The translations under genes were made by a program, and so were the position numbers. This document shows positions 1 through 5,180 of a stretch of DNA of 5,862 bases, one piece after another (positions within the stretch are counted from its first letter, which is position 1; every line of letters begins with the position of its first letter). Under the pieces are notes generated by a model, which saw nothing but the letters and a program-made list of their open reading frames with translations, had not been told where the DNA came from and ran no database searches. Source of the stretch: Candidatus Brevefilum sp. (lineage in GTDB: Bacteria > Chloroflexota > Anaerolineae > Anaerolineales > Anaerolineaceae). The stretch spans positions 1 through 5,862 of the forward strand of contig SKPR01000241.1 in the NCBI GenBank assembly GCA_007119455.1, given 5' to 3'.

Positions 1-308
1 ACAACCGGTGCTGCCAGCTGTCCAAGGCTCTCAGCAAGACCCCGGTGTTTTTTACCAGAACTGGAGAGGACAATGGCTTCTTGTAAACCAAATTCCTTTT
101 TTAATGTGTTTGCTAGATGAGGAATTTTTTTGAGGGGAAAGCGAACGATGACTTCGACAATATCCTTTTCATGTGCTTCGCGAATCATCCGTGAAACTGT
201 TGAATGGGATATTCCCAATTGCGAACCGATTTCCGCCTGGCTCTTTCCTTCTTGATAATATTGTTGCGCAACTTCCGCAAGCAACTCGAGCCTGTTCTGA
301 TTTGCCAT
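1..308 (-). CDS. SorC-family sugar-binding transcriptional regulator, N-terminal part (runs off the left edge)
   Basis: The 102 visible residues are the DNA-binding third of a SorC/DeoR-type regulator, a family whose members are usually about 310-320 aa and repress or activate sugar-use operons in response to a phosphorylated sugar. A sigma-like helix-turn-helix is clear at residues 14-45 (QQYYQEGKSQAEIGSQLGIS, then STVSRMIREA), followed by the family's IVEVIV strand at 50-55. The start of the effector domain (LANTLKKEFGLQEAIVL, 65-81) is also typical. The effector-binding and oligomerisation parts lie outside the window. The ATG at 306-308 has a GGGGAG ribosome site 5 nt upstream. The gene lies 106 bp downstream of a PTS IIB-like gene on the same strand, so a role in controlling that sugar locus is likely. 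The family call is firm; the sugar is unknown. Confidence 0.9.
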   Translation of the reverse strand, partial: MANQNRLELLAEVAQQYYQEGKSQAEIGSQLGISHSTVSRMIREAHEKDIVEVIVRFPLKKIPHLANTLKKEFGLQEAIVLSSSGKKHRGLAESLGQLAAPV

Positions 309-351
309 AACCACTCCCCATGTTTGCTTTAAAAAACAGGTTTAAGCTAAG

Positions 352-372
352 TTCATCCGAAAATTTTGTGAA
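352..372. promoter_or_regulatory. Imperfect palindrome downstream of the SorC promoter (possible operator)
   Basis: The 21-bp element has TTCA/TGAA outer arms (352-355 and 369-372) around an AAAATTTT core (360-367) that is offset from the centre. It starts just after the predicted transcription start of the SorC gene, where a repressor could block initiation or elongation. The symmetry is incomplete and the stretch is AT-rich, so this is a weak call. Confidence 0.25.
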
Positions 373-381
373 CCAGGACTT

Positions 382-411
382 ATTATACTTTAATGGGTGG
401 CAATATATCAA
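382..411 (-). promoter_or_regulatory. Sigma70-type promoter for the SorC regulator gene
   Basis: On the minus strand TTGATA (406-411) and a perfect TATAAT (382-387) are separated by 18 bp. The predicted start near 375 gives a leader of about 67 nt before the SorC ATG. The -35 box sits only 4 bp beyond the stop codon of the upstream IIB gene, so the regulator can be transcribed independently as well as by read-through from IIB. An imperfect palindrome just downstream (352-372) could be an autoregulatory site. Confidence 0.6.
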
Positions 412-414
412 AAT

Positions 415-726
415 CTAATCTCGAGAAAGGATATATCGGGCTGTGGCGAGGATTTCTTCCATGACCATATCTTCACCAAAGCCCGTCAGCATCCCAATGG
501 CTTCGATTACAGGCACATTGACCTCCCCGGGAATGGGCGTGGTGGTGACGACAAAATCAACACCGCCACGAGCAACGAAACCTTCCACTGAGGTGGGTAA
601 AAGACTGACAATATCCAGATTATCCACCAGGGGTGCAAGGACTTTTTCGATCTTCTTGGTGATGATGGCTGTACTGGCCGCACCTGAGCCGCTCACTGCC
701 AAAATGGTTAGTTTTTCTTTTTTCAT
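415..726 (-). CDS. PTS galactitol-type (GatB-like) IIB protein lacking the phospho-accepting cysteine
   Basis: This 103-aa protein has the length and layout of a stand-alone cytoplasmic GatB-type PTS IIB, which normally takes phosphate from IIA on a cysteine in an N-terminal P-loop and passes it to the sugar bound by IIC. The P-loop aligns without gaps (ILAVSGSGAASTAIITKKI, residues 8-26, against the family's IL-V-A-C-G-T-G-I-A-T-S-T pattern). The Cys position is Ser12 (AGC codon, 691-693), and there is no Cys anywhere in the protein. The second half (VVTTTPIPGEVNVPVIEAI, then GMLTGFGED) is also typical. The ATG at 724-726 has its AGGAG 13 nt away, longer than usual, with no better alternative. 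It is followed by a SorC regulator gene. No IIA or IIC is visible. It could be a sensor or regulatory IIB, or use Ser in an altered chemistry; family confidence is high, function uncertain. Confidence 0.85.
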   Translation of the reverse strand: MKKEKLTILAVSGSGAASTAIITKKIEKVLAPLVDNLDIVSLLPTSVEGFVARGGVDFVVTTTPIPGEVNVPVIEAIGMLTGFGEDMVMEEILATARYILSRD

Positions 727-741
727 TTTGCTGTGCTTGCT

Positions 742-761
742 CCTGATGAAAATTTGTCAGG
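742..761 (-). promoter_or_regulatory. Leader hairpin overlapping the IIB ribosome binding site
   Basis: In the minus-strand transcript CCTGA (757-761) can pair with TCAGG (742-746) across a 10-nt AU-rich loop. The downstream arm overlaps the first bases of the only Shine-Dalgarno-like sequence (AGGAG) before the IIB start codon. The stem is only 5 bp, so any effect on translation would be modest. Confidence 0.25.
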
Positions 762-764
762 TGA

Positions 765-780
765 ATGCAAGTATTTGCAT
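765..780. promoter_or_regulatory. Perfect 6+4+6 palindrome at the predicted start site of the IIB gene
   Basis: ATGCAAGTATTTGCAT consists of 6-bp arms ATGCAA (765-770) and TTGCAT (775-780) around a 4-bp spacer. It covers the predicted transcription start (about 778) of the leftward promoter whose -10 is at 785-790. That position suits a repressor operator. The downstream SorC-family protein is the obvious candidate binder, but this is inference. Confidence 0.45.
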
Positions 781-784
781 AATC

Positions 785-790
785 ATTATA
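785..790 (-). promoter_or_regulatory. -10 box of the leftward promoter for the IIB gene
   Basis: A perfect TATAAT is present on the minus strand about 60 bp upstream of the IIB ATG, giving a leader of roughly 50 nt. No good -35 hexamer lies 16-19 bp upstream; the bases there are preceded by an A-rich stretch. A weak -35 suggests dependence on an activator, or that the true start is elsewhere. Confidence 0.45.
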
Positions 791-882
791 GCTCATTTTT
801 TGCTTTCCATGATTCACTACGCACTGCGGCGTTTTTTCTCTATAACAACTAATTTGAGCAGTTACCATAAAAACAAGAAAAC

Positions 883-911
883 TTGACTTTCAAAAATCGT
901 TAGATTATTAT
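883..911 (+). promoter_or_regulatory. Sigma70-type promoter for the regulator-MFS operon
   Basis: TTGACT (883-888) and TATTAT (906-911) are separated by 17 bp, close to consensus. The predicted start is near 918, about 125 nt before the regulator's ATG. The -10 box lies in the middle of a perfect inverted repeat (899-916), so a bound repressor would exclude RNA polymerase. Confidence 0.65.
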
Positions 912-916
912 CTAAC
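899..916. promoter_or_regulatory. Operator-like inverted repeat overlapping the -10 box
   Basis: GTTAGATTATTATCTAAC is a perfect 7+4+7 inverted repeat whose centre coincides with the TATTAT -10 element. ArsR/SmtB-type repressors typically bind such AT-rich dyads over or next to their own promoters, and the first gene of this operon encodes a protein with an ArsR-type winged helix. Autorepression through this site is therefore the simplest reading. Binding itself is inferred. Confidence 0.6.
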
Positions 917-917
917 A

Positions 918-1043
918 TGGTGGATATTTATTGATTCACATAGCATAAATGGAACCACCAAGGCTTGACGAATTAATGCAATCAACCTAAGCCTCCATTG
1001 GTAACCCACAACCAGCCAAAAAAGGATACCGACAAGAGACATC
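918..1043 (+). other. Structured 5' leader of the regulator-MFS operon
   Basis: The predicted leader opens with a two-part stem-loop: TGGTGG (918-923) pairs with CCACCA (955-960), and inside it ATTTAT (926-931) pairs with ATAAAT (945-950). A second stem can form between AGGCTT (961-966) and AAGCCT (989-994), and a short TGGT/ACCA pairing is possible near 999-1014. None is followed by a U-run, so these are not ordinary terminators. No known riboswitch class is recognised. The ribosome site before the ATG is weak (AAGAG at 1034-1038). Confidence 0.35.
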
Positions 1044-2105
1044 ATGAAAGATACACAGCCCACCATCATCTGGGATAAAGGCAGCGCCTATGATCTTTTT
1101 GTAAGCTTATGGGTCATTCACCGTCCAGACGAGTTCGGACTACGCCCGTCCTGGGCTGCTGGCGTCCGGTCACGTTTACCGATCAAAATGCGTGAAGTCC
1201 TCGAACAAACCCAGAAGTTCTTACCCGTTCCCCTGGCCTGGATTCACCATCTTCCCGAACCGAAAGATGCCCATACTGCACTGATCGCGCTCGAGGCCCT
1301 GTCACCAGAAGAACGCCTGCCAGCCCTGTTTTTTGACAATAAACAGGATGCAAGGACGGAAGAATACCAGGAAATTATGCGCTCGCTGGCAGGTAAAAAA
1401 AGGTTGTCTGCCAAAATTGAGTCACACATCCGTGACTACTACCGTGAGTCTGAAATGGTCAACAGATCTGTCACCCGGGCTGCTTTTGAAGCCTGGCAGG
1501 ACAGAGAAACATTTGGTCAAGCATTCCTCCAGGCACTCAGGACCTATGTTGACAATTTTTTCCTGGAAGAAGAACCCCGTGTCATTCCAGCCCAGGACCA
1601 GGCTTTGGAGAAGGCCAGGGCTTTAACAGAAGAGATGGATGTTTTGGCTATTCTTGAAGAATTGTCAGCAGGTGTGCAGATGGACTGGGCCAAAGAGGTT
1701 TCAACCCTGGTCTTGGCCCCTTCTTTTTGGGGCGCTCCCTTTGTTTATTACGATTCAATCCATACAGATAAAAGCATTATCCTGTTTGGCGCCAGACCAA
1801 CGGGCACAACCCTAGTCCCGGGCGAACTGGTCCCGGATGAGCTTCTTAATTCACTGAAAGCCCTGGCAGACCCTACCCGCCTGCGGATCCTCCATTACCT
1901 GCAGGAAGGGTCCTGTACACCTGGAGAGCTTTCGAAAATCCTCCGACTGAGACCCTCAACTGTCATCCACCATCTTCAGAATCTACGTTTGGCCGGATTG
2001 GTGCGTGTGACCGTGTCACCTCAGGCAGAACGCTGTTACGCACTGCGGTTGGACGGGGTCGACGAAGCGATTAATTATTTAAAAACCTATATATCAGGGG
2101 AATAA
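1044..2105 (+). CDS. ArsR-type winged-helix regulator with a large N-terminal domain (DUF5937-like)
   Basis: This 353-aa protein carries a C-terminal ArsR/SmtB winged helix at about 265-340. The signature ALADPTRLRIL is at 273-283, the helix-turn-helix continues through GELSKIL (294-300), and the likely recognition helix is RPSTVIHHLQNL (303-314). Classical ArsR repressors are about 100 aa, so the 260 residues in front form a separate, mostly helical domain. It resembles the DUF5937-type N-terminus found in long ArsR-like regulators and presumably senses a ligand or mediates oligomerisation. No clustered Cys/His metal site typical of metal-sensing ArsR proteins is seen, so a small-molecule effector is more likely than a metal. 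The gene is first in an operon with an MFS transporter 3 bp downstream, and its promoter has a palindromic operator over the -10 box. The ATG at 1044 has only a weak ribosome site. Repression of the operon is inferred; the effector is unknown. Confidence 0.85.
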   Translation: MKDTQPTIIWDKGSAYDLFVSLWVIHRPDEFGLRPSWAAGVRSRLPIKMREVLEQTQKFLPVPLAWIHHLPEPKDAHTALIALEALSPEERLPALFFDNKQDARTEEYQEIMRSLAGKKRLSAKIESHIRDYYRESEMVNRSVTRAAFEAWQDRETFGQAFLQALRTYVDNFFLEEEPRVIPAQDQALEKARALTEEMDVLAILEELSAGVQMDWAKEVSTLVLAPSFWGAPFVYYDSIHTDKSIILFGARPTGTTLVPGELVPDELLNSLKALADPTRLRILHYLQEGSCTPGELSKILRLRPSTVIHHLQNLRLAGLVRVTVSPQAERCYALRLDGVDEAINYLKTYISGE

Positions 2106-2111
2106 GCTTTG
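2096..2111 (+). promoter_or_regulatory. Ribosome binding site that fixes the TTG start of the MFS gene
   Basis: AGGGGA (2096-2101) lies 7 nt before TTG at 2109-2111 and overlaps the last codons of the upstream regulator. The next in-frame ATG is 63 codons later, inside what would be the second membrane helix, so the TTG is almost certainly the true start. The position suggests translational coupling to the regulator. Confidence 0.8.
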
Positions 2112-3383
2112 CCCTCAGACAAAAAGAGAAGGCACGCCTCTGATGGCATCATCAGGACCTATATCAAACGGGTCAGTGCGTTCAGCCCCAACGCGCGCAA
2201 ATACCTGATCAGCATCATCATTTTTGGTGCAGGATTTGGCATCCATCGCATTCTGTTTAACTTCTTCCTGCGCAGTCTGGGCTTTGATGAAACCTTCATG
2301 GGGTTGCTCTCCACTGTCAGCAGCACGACTGTATTAATCGTCGCACTACCGATGGGTTACCTGGCGGATATGCTGGGCAGAAAATTGTCCCTGATCATTT
2401 CCGGCCTGCTGATCGGGATTGCTTTGATCATGATGGTTGTCCTCCCATCGGCCGGTATGCTGATTACGATGAACGTCATCACGGGACTCGGATCCAGCCT
2501 GGGCGGTGTGGTAAGTGGACCCTTCCTGATGGAGAACAGCGGCGAAGAGGAACGAACCTATCTCTTCAGTATCAGTTCTGGCATGCGGATGGCCGCTTTT
2601 GCATTTGGGGAGTGGGTTGGCGGTTACATGCCAACCTGGTTTGGGGAAATTTTCGATGTGGCGGCTGTCAGTTCAACAGCCTATGCCTGGGCAATCGCCG
2701 TCGCAGGTACGCTGGTCATCATTGCTGTCGTTCCACGCCTGCTACTCCGCCGCAACACACTGCCTTTCGAAGAGCGATCCATCTTTGCACCTCTTTCTTA
2801 TGCGAAGGAGCATCCCGGGATGCTGACAAAACTCCTGCTGCCGATGTTTCTCACATCCATTGGCGCCGGGTTGATTATGCCGTTCATGAACATCTTTTTC
2901 AGCAACGTCCACCAGCAATCTGACCCCGTCATCGGAACGTTATTTGCCTGGGGGGCCTTGGCCATGGGCATTGGATTAATCCTGGCACCGGCCCTGGCAG
3001 ACCGCATCGGAAAGATCAAGGCGGTGGTCTATACCCAGGGGCTTTCGATCCCCTTCCTGGCGCTATTGGGCTTCTCGCCCTTGTTCAGCCTGAGTGCCTT
3101 GGCATATTTCGTCAGGCTGACCCTGATGAACATGAGTTCGCCGATTTATCAGACTTTTGTGATGGAGCAGGTTGACCCCGATTCTCGGGCCACTATTGCC
3201 AGCCTGAACAGCATGGTACACAGCTTCGGACGAGCCTTCAGCCCGACCGTCAGCGGCTGGATGCAGGTCCAATATGGCTTTGGACCGCCCTTCATGGGAA
3301 CCATCTTTTTCTACATCATTTCCATTGTGCTGTACGTTGTGTTCTTTTTACGGGGACGGAAATCAAGGGCCAGACATGTTTGA
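2109..3383 (+). CDS. Major facilitator superfamily transporter (probable drug or metabolite exporter)
   Basis: This 424-aa inner-membrane protein has the standard MFS length and about twelve hydrophobic helices, beginning near 33, 62, 91, 117, 152, 189, 240, 274, 305, 325, 363 and 393. MFS motif A is clear in the loop between helices 2 and 3 (GYLADMLGRK, 83-92), and its degenerate second-half copy is at PALADRIGK (294-302). The conserved stretch MENSGEEERTYLFS (141-154), between helices 4 and 5, resembles other multidrug-type MFS proteins. The N-terminal 30 residues are basic and cytoplasmic, and the C-terminus ends in a basic tail. It starts at TTG with a good ribosome site and follows the ArsR-type regulator by 3 bp, a typical efflux-pump arrangement in which the regulator senses the transported or a related compound. 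Export by proton antiport is inferred from family and context; the substrate is unknown. Confidence 0.88.
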   Translation: MPSDKKRRHASDGIIRTYIKRVSAFSPNARKYLISIIIFGAGFGIHRILFNFFLRSLGFDETFMGLLSTVSSTTVLIVALPMGYLADMLGRKLSLIISGLLIGIALIMMVVLPSAGMLITMNVITGLGSSLGGVVSGPFLMENSGEEERTYLFSISSGMRMAAFAFGEWVGGYMPTWFGEIFDVAAVSSTAYAWAIAVAGTLVIIAVVPRLLLRRNTLPFEERSIFAPLSYAKEHPGMLTKLLLPMFLTSIGAGLIMPFMNIFFSNVHQQSDPVIGTLFAWGALAMGIGLILAPALADRIGKIKAVVYTQGLSIPFLALLGFSPLFSLSALAYFVRLTLMNMSSPIYQTFVMEQVDPDSRATIASLNSMVHSFGRAFSPTVSGWMQVQYGFGPPFMGTIFFYIISIVLYVVFFLRGRKSRARHV

Positions 3384-3402
3384 GATCCTGGCAATTTCAC
3401 CC

Positions 3403-3432
3403 GGCAGAAAATTTTTGCCTGATATTAATATC
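3403..3432. other. Weak hairpins between the convergent MFS and Nudix genes
   Basis: The 79-bp gap between convergent stop codons holds a short A/T-rich hairpin (GGCAGA at 3403-3408 with TTTGCC at 3414-3419, one G-U pair) and a perfect 12-bp palindrome GATATTAATATC (3421-3432). Neither is GC-rich with a following U-run on either strand, so no standard intrinsic terminator can be called. They may weakly end transcription from both sides. Confidence 0.25.
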
Positions 3433-3462
3433 AAAACAGAAACCCAAACCCCCAATACGCAA

Positions 3463-3999
3463 TCACCAGCGCAGCAGCGCCAGGGCCATGACGGTTTGCC
3501 ACGGCAACACTTTAAAAGCACCCCGTTGAACGGCAGCTTCCACCTCAGCCCTGGATAAGGTCAAAAGGGTTTGAGCCTCCAGGTCATCTCCCTTGGGTGG
3601 CTGCACCTGATGGGCATCCCGCGCCAGGAACAAGTGCGCCACACCGTTACCACGGTTTCCATCGACCACAAATTCACCCAGTTTTTCCCAGTGGGGGGCT
3701 TCGTATCCCGTTTCCTCTAAAAGTTCTCGTTTGGCAGCGATCAGGGGATCTTCACCCGGGTTGAGATAGCCACCTACGGGGGCCAGTGATGTTCCTTTTA
3801 TGCTGTATTTTGTCTGCCTGAAGCATAAATAAGCGCCATCCCCCGTAATGACAGCCATATTGACAAAATCAGGGGTGATCAACCAGGGCCAGTTTTTAAT
3901 GATCTGGCCATCTGGCAACTGAACTTGATGTGACTCAACTTTCAGAAAGGGAGACATATCCAGAGCCAGATCTTTCCCAAGTGTTTTCCAATTTTCCAT
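3463..3999 (-). CDS. Nudix hydrolase, ADP-ribose pyrophosphatase-like
   Basis: This 178-aa cytoplasmic enzyme contains a complete Nudix box (GX5EX7REUXEEXGU): G77 and E83, then RELLEETGY at 91-99. It would bind Mg2+ and cleave nucleoside-diphosphate-linked compounds to nucleotide plus phosphorylated product. The N-terminal strand region (VQLPDGQIIKNWPWL, 26-40) and the pattern after the box (FVVDGNRGNGVAHLFLA, 110-126) fit ADP-ribose or nucleotide-sugar pyrophosphatases better than MutT proteins, but substrate is not readable. The ATG at 3997-3999 is chosen over one 66 nt upstream because GGAGG lies exactly 7 nt before it, and the upstream ATG would overlap the end of the DinB-like gene. The gap to that gene is 22 bp, so they form one operon. 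Confidence 0.88.
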   Translation of the reverse strand: MENWKTLGKDLALDMSPFLKVESHQVQLPDGQIIKNWPWLITPDFVNMAVITGDGAYLCFRQTKYSIKGTSLAPVGGYLNPGEDPLIAAKRELLEETGYEAPHWEKLGEFVVDGNRGNGVAHLFLARDAHQVQPPKGDDLEAQTLLTLSRAEVEAAVQRGAFKVLPWQTVMALALLRW

Positions 4000-4021
4000 T
4001 ACGGCACCTCCTGCCGGGAAG

Positions 4022-4483
4022 TTATGCTGTTTTGGCCAGTTTAATGTGGGGGAGATGAAATTCATATTCCCTGATCATGGCTTTGACCCATGATTTAAAG
4101 GCTTCATTCGTCCTGTAGTGTGAAACACTGATCTCATCCATGGCTTTACCGTAGGATTCAAAGGAAAGACGGAAGGCCAGTAAACTCTCTTCCCAAGTCA
4201 GATCTTTTCGGTCTTTAACGGATGTCCGGTTGAAGGCGTCAATGTCAAAATCCAGATCCGGGTTATCTGATTCTAACAGGCGCTGCAAAATGGACAGCGA
4301 TTCGATTTGCCAGCCAGTCAGATGATCAACCACAGCTTTGGCTGACCACTCACCACATATACCTGCTTTGAGCGCCTGCTGCTGGGTTAATTCCTGACAG
4401 ACCGAAAGAAAATTTCGGTATTTATCTTGTAATTGCGAAACCAGTTCCTGAGGGGTTGGCGGTGGCATATGATCAGAATGCAT
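4022..4483 (-). CDS. DinB-like four-helix protein (DinB/DfsB superfamily) with an altered metal site
   Basis: This 153-aa protein has the features of a DinB-superfamily four-helix bundle, a group of metal-dependent thiol transferases, isomerases and proteins of unknown activity. The start of the domain (LVSQLQDKYRNFLSVC, 14-29) is followed by EWSAKAVVDHLTGW (45-58), which contains the first expected metal ligand, His54. Then come the subfamily's IDAFN (81-85) and DLTWEESL (94-101). At the C-terminal site, where family members usually have HxxxH, the sequence reads EYEFH: Glu139 and His143. The ATG at 4481-4483 is preferred over one 18 nt upstream because AGGAGG (4489-4494) is 5 nt before it. 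The gene has its own promoter and leads directly into the Nudix gene. It is only distantly similar to the other DinB protein in the window. Catalytic activity is uncertain. Confidence 0.82.
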   Translation of the reverse strand: MHSDHMPPPTPQELVSQLQDKYRNFLSVCQELTQQQALKAGICGEWSAKAVVDHLTGWQIESLSILQRLLESDNPDLDFDIDAFNRTSVKDRKDLTWEESLLAFRLSFESYGKAMDEISVSHYRTNEAFKSWVKAMIREYEFHLPHIKLAKTA

Positions 4484-4544
4484 TTTTTCCTCCTTTTCCA
4501 TTTATTGGCGATATCTAAATTTAATTATATCGGTTTAAATGGCT

Positions 4545-4576
4545 GGCAGGGGCGCAGCGCACACTACGTCCCTGCC
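4545..4576. repeat. 32-bp GC-rich quasi-palindrome (possible dispersed intergenic hairpin element)
   Basis: The outer arms GGCAGGG (4545-4551) and CCCTGCC (4570-4576) are perfect, and the whole 32 bp is nearly self-complementary. Every mismatched position is a transition, so it appears as either a G-U pair or an A-C mismatch, depending on strand. On the minus-strand RNA the hairpin has 13 pairs (11 Watson-Crick, 2 G-U), one A-C mismatch and a 4-nt loop. It lies in an AT-rich intergenic leader and contrasts with it in composition. No U-run follows on either strand. It resembles the short GGGGCG/CGCCCC hairpins scattered between genes in some bacterial genomes, but copy number cannot be seen here. 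Confidence 0.5.
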
Positions 4577-4619
4577 TGAAATAACGCCCACCTAACAGGT
4601 GAACGTCTATTTCCTCTGA

Positions 4620-4649
4620 TTTATACCAGAGTTTACCCAAAAAGTGCAA
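4620..4649 (-). promoter_or_regulatory. Promoter for the DinB-like and Nudix genes
   Basis: On the minus strand TTGCAC (4644-4649) and TATAAA (4620-4625) are 18 bp apart, with an upstream TGG giving an extended -10. The predicted start near 4613 leaves a leader of about 130 nt before the ATG at 4483, which includes the 32-bp quasi-palindrome. The -10 is flanked by CTCTG (4614-4618) and CAGAG (4627-4631), a 5-bp inverted repeat that could be an operator. This promoter lets the DinB-Nudix pair be expressed separately from the CYTH-DinB pair upstream. Confidence 0.6.
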
Positions 4650-4727
4650 TAGCCGATTTAAATATCGTTTGCACGTCATTATTATAGAGGAGACCAGGCT
4701 TCAATTCAGTCGCAACACGACCTGTAT

Positions 4728-5168
4728 TCATACATCCAGACCGGCCCTATCCAATAGACCTAAGATCAGGGAGAGTTCACCGCGATGGTGAATTTCGTGT
4801 TCGAAAACATGCCAGAATACCCAATCCGGGGTGTAATCATGACCCCCTGGGAAGCGGAATGGATGTTCCCAGTTTGCGACATTAAAATCTTTTAGAAGCG
4901 CTATTGTGCGTTGATGTTCATCCTGCAGTCTTGATTTGATCTCTGCCAGGGTTTCAAAACGTTTTTCAGCACTTCGATCAAATTTAGGGCCAATGACACC
5001 ATTATGAAGCCAGTGATCGGCTGTGTTGCTGATATGCAGCATGATCCTACCAGCAGACCAACTGCCTGTGAACGGTATGAACCCAAGGTCCGAATCCGTG
5101 AAACTGTCAACCACACTGATCAGGTCCTCTCTGACTCCGGGCCAATGAGCAAGTAAAAAGTCCTTCAT
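4728..5168 (-). CDS. DinB-family protein with intact histidine metal site
   Basis: This 146-aa protein is a canonical DinB-fold four-helix bundle. The first metal ligand His45 sits in SWSAGRIMLHISN (36-48), and the hallmark WHVFEHEIHHRGEL (119-132) supplies His124 and His128, with an extra His127, followed by the typical RGEL turn. Members bind Ni, Zn or a similar metal; characterised ones are thiol-dependent transferases or isomerases, and many have no known reaction. The link to DNA damage comes only from the name of the first member. The ATG at 5166-5168 is preferred to the adjacent GTG because AGGAGG (5176-5181) is then 7 nt away rather than 4. The gap to the CYTH gene is 12 bp and the ribosome site overlaps its stop codon by one base, so the two are co-transcribed and probably translationally coupled. 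No clear terminator follows. Confidence 0.88.
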   Translation of the reverse strand: MKDFLLAHWPGVREDLISVVDSFTDSDLGFIPFTGSWSAGRIMLHISNTADHWLHNGVIGPKFDRSAEKRFETLAEIKSRLQDEHQRTIALLKDFNVANWEHPFRFPGGHDYTPDWVFWHVFEHEIHHRGELSLILGLLDRAGLDV

Positions 5169-5180
5169 CACAGTGCCTCC

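Noticed and set aside
818..829. 12-bp direct repeat TACGCACTGCGG shared with 2037-2048
   Set aside because: Only two copies, one in a coding region, with no shared flanking sequence; probably coincidence.
443..886. 147-codon open frame on the plus strand over the IIB gene and the divergent control region
   Set aside because: It is antisense to the well-supported IIB gene, has no ribosome site, shows no recognisable domain, and its hydrophobic end comes from AT-rich intergenic DNA.
2599..2923. Two plus-strand frames of 75 and 103 codons inside the MFS gene
   Set aside because: They are out-of-frame shadows of the transporter; the MFS frame has motif A and twelve helices.
3403..3432. Intrinsic terminator between convergent genes
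   Set aside because: The hairpins are AT-rich and lack a U-run on either strand, so they are listed only as weak hairpins.
4000..4065. N-terminal 22-residue extension of the Nudix protein from an upstream ATG
   Set aside because: It overlaps the end of the DinB-like gene and has no good ribosome site, whereas GGAGG stands 7 nt before the ATG at 3999.
4524..4529. TATAAT on the minus strand close to the DinB-like gene as a second promoter
   Set aside because: The matching -35 position falls in the GC-rich quasi-palindrome and reads CCCCTG, with no extended -10; the TTGCAC/TATAAA pair upstream is far better.
4681..4686. TATAAT on the minus strand just after the canonical DinB gene
   Set aside because: No acceptable -35 hexamer at 16-18 bp; AT-rich intergenic DNA gives such matches by chance.
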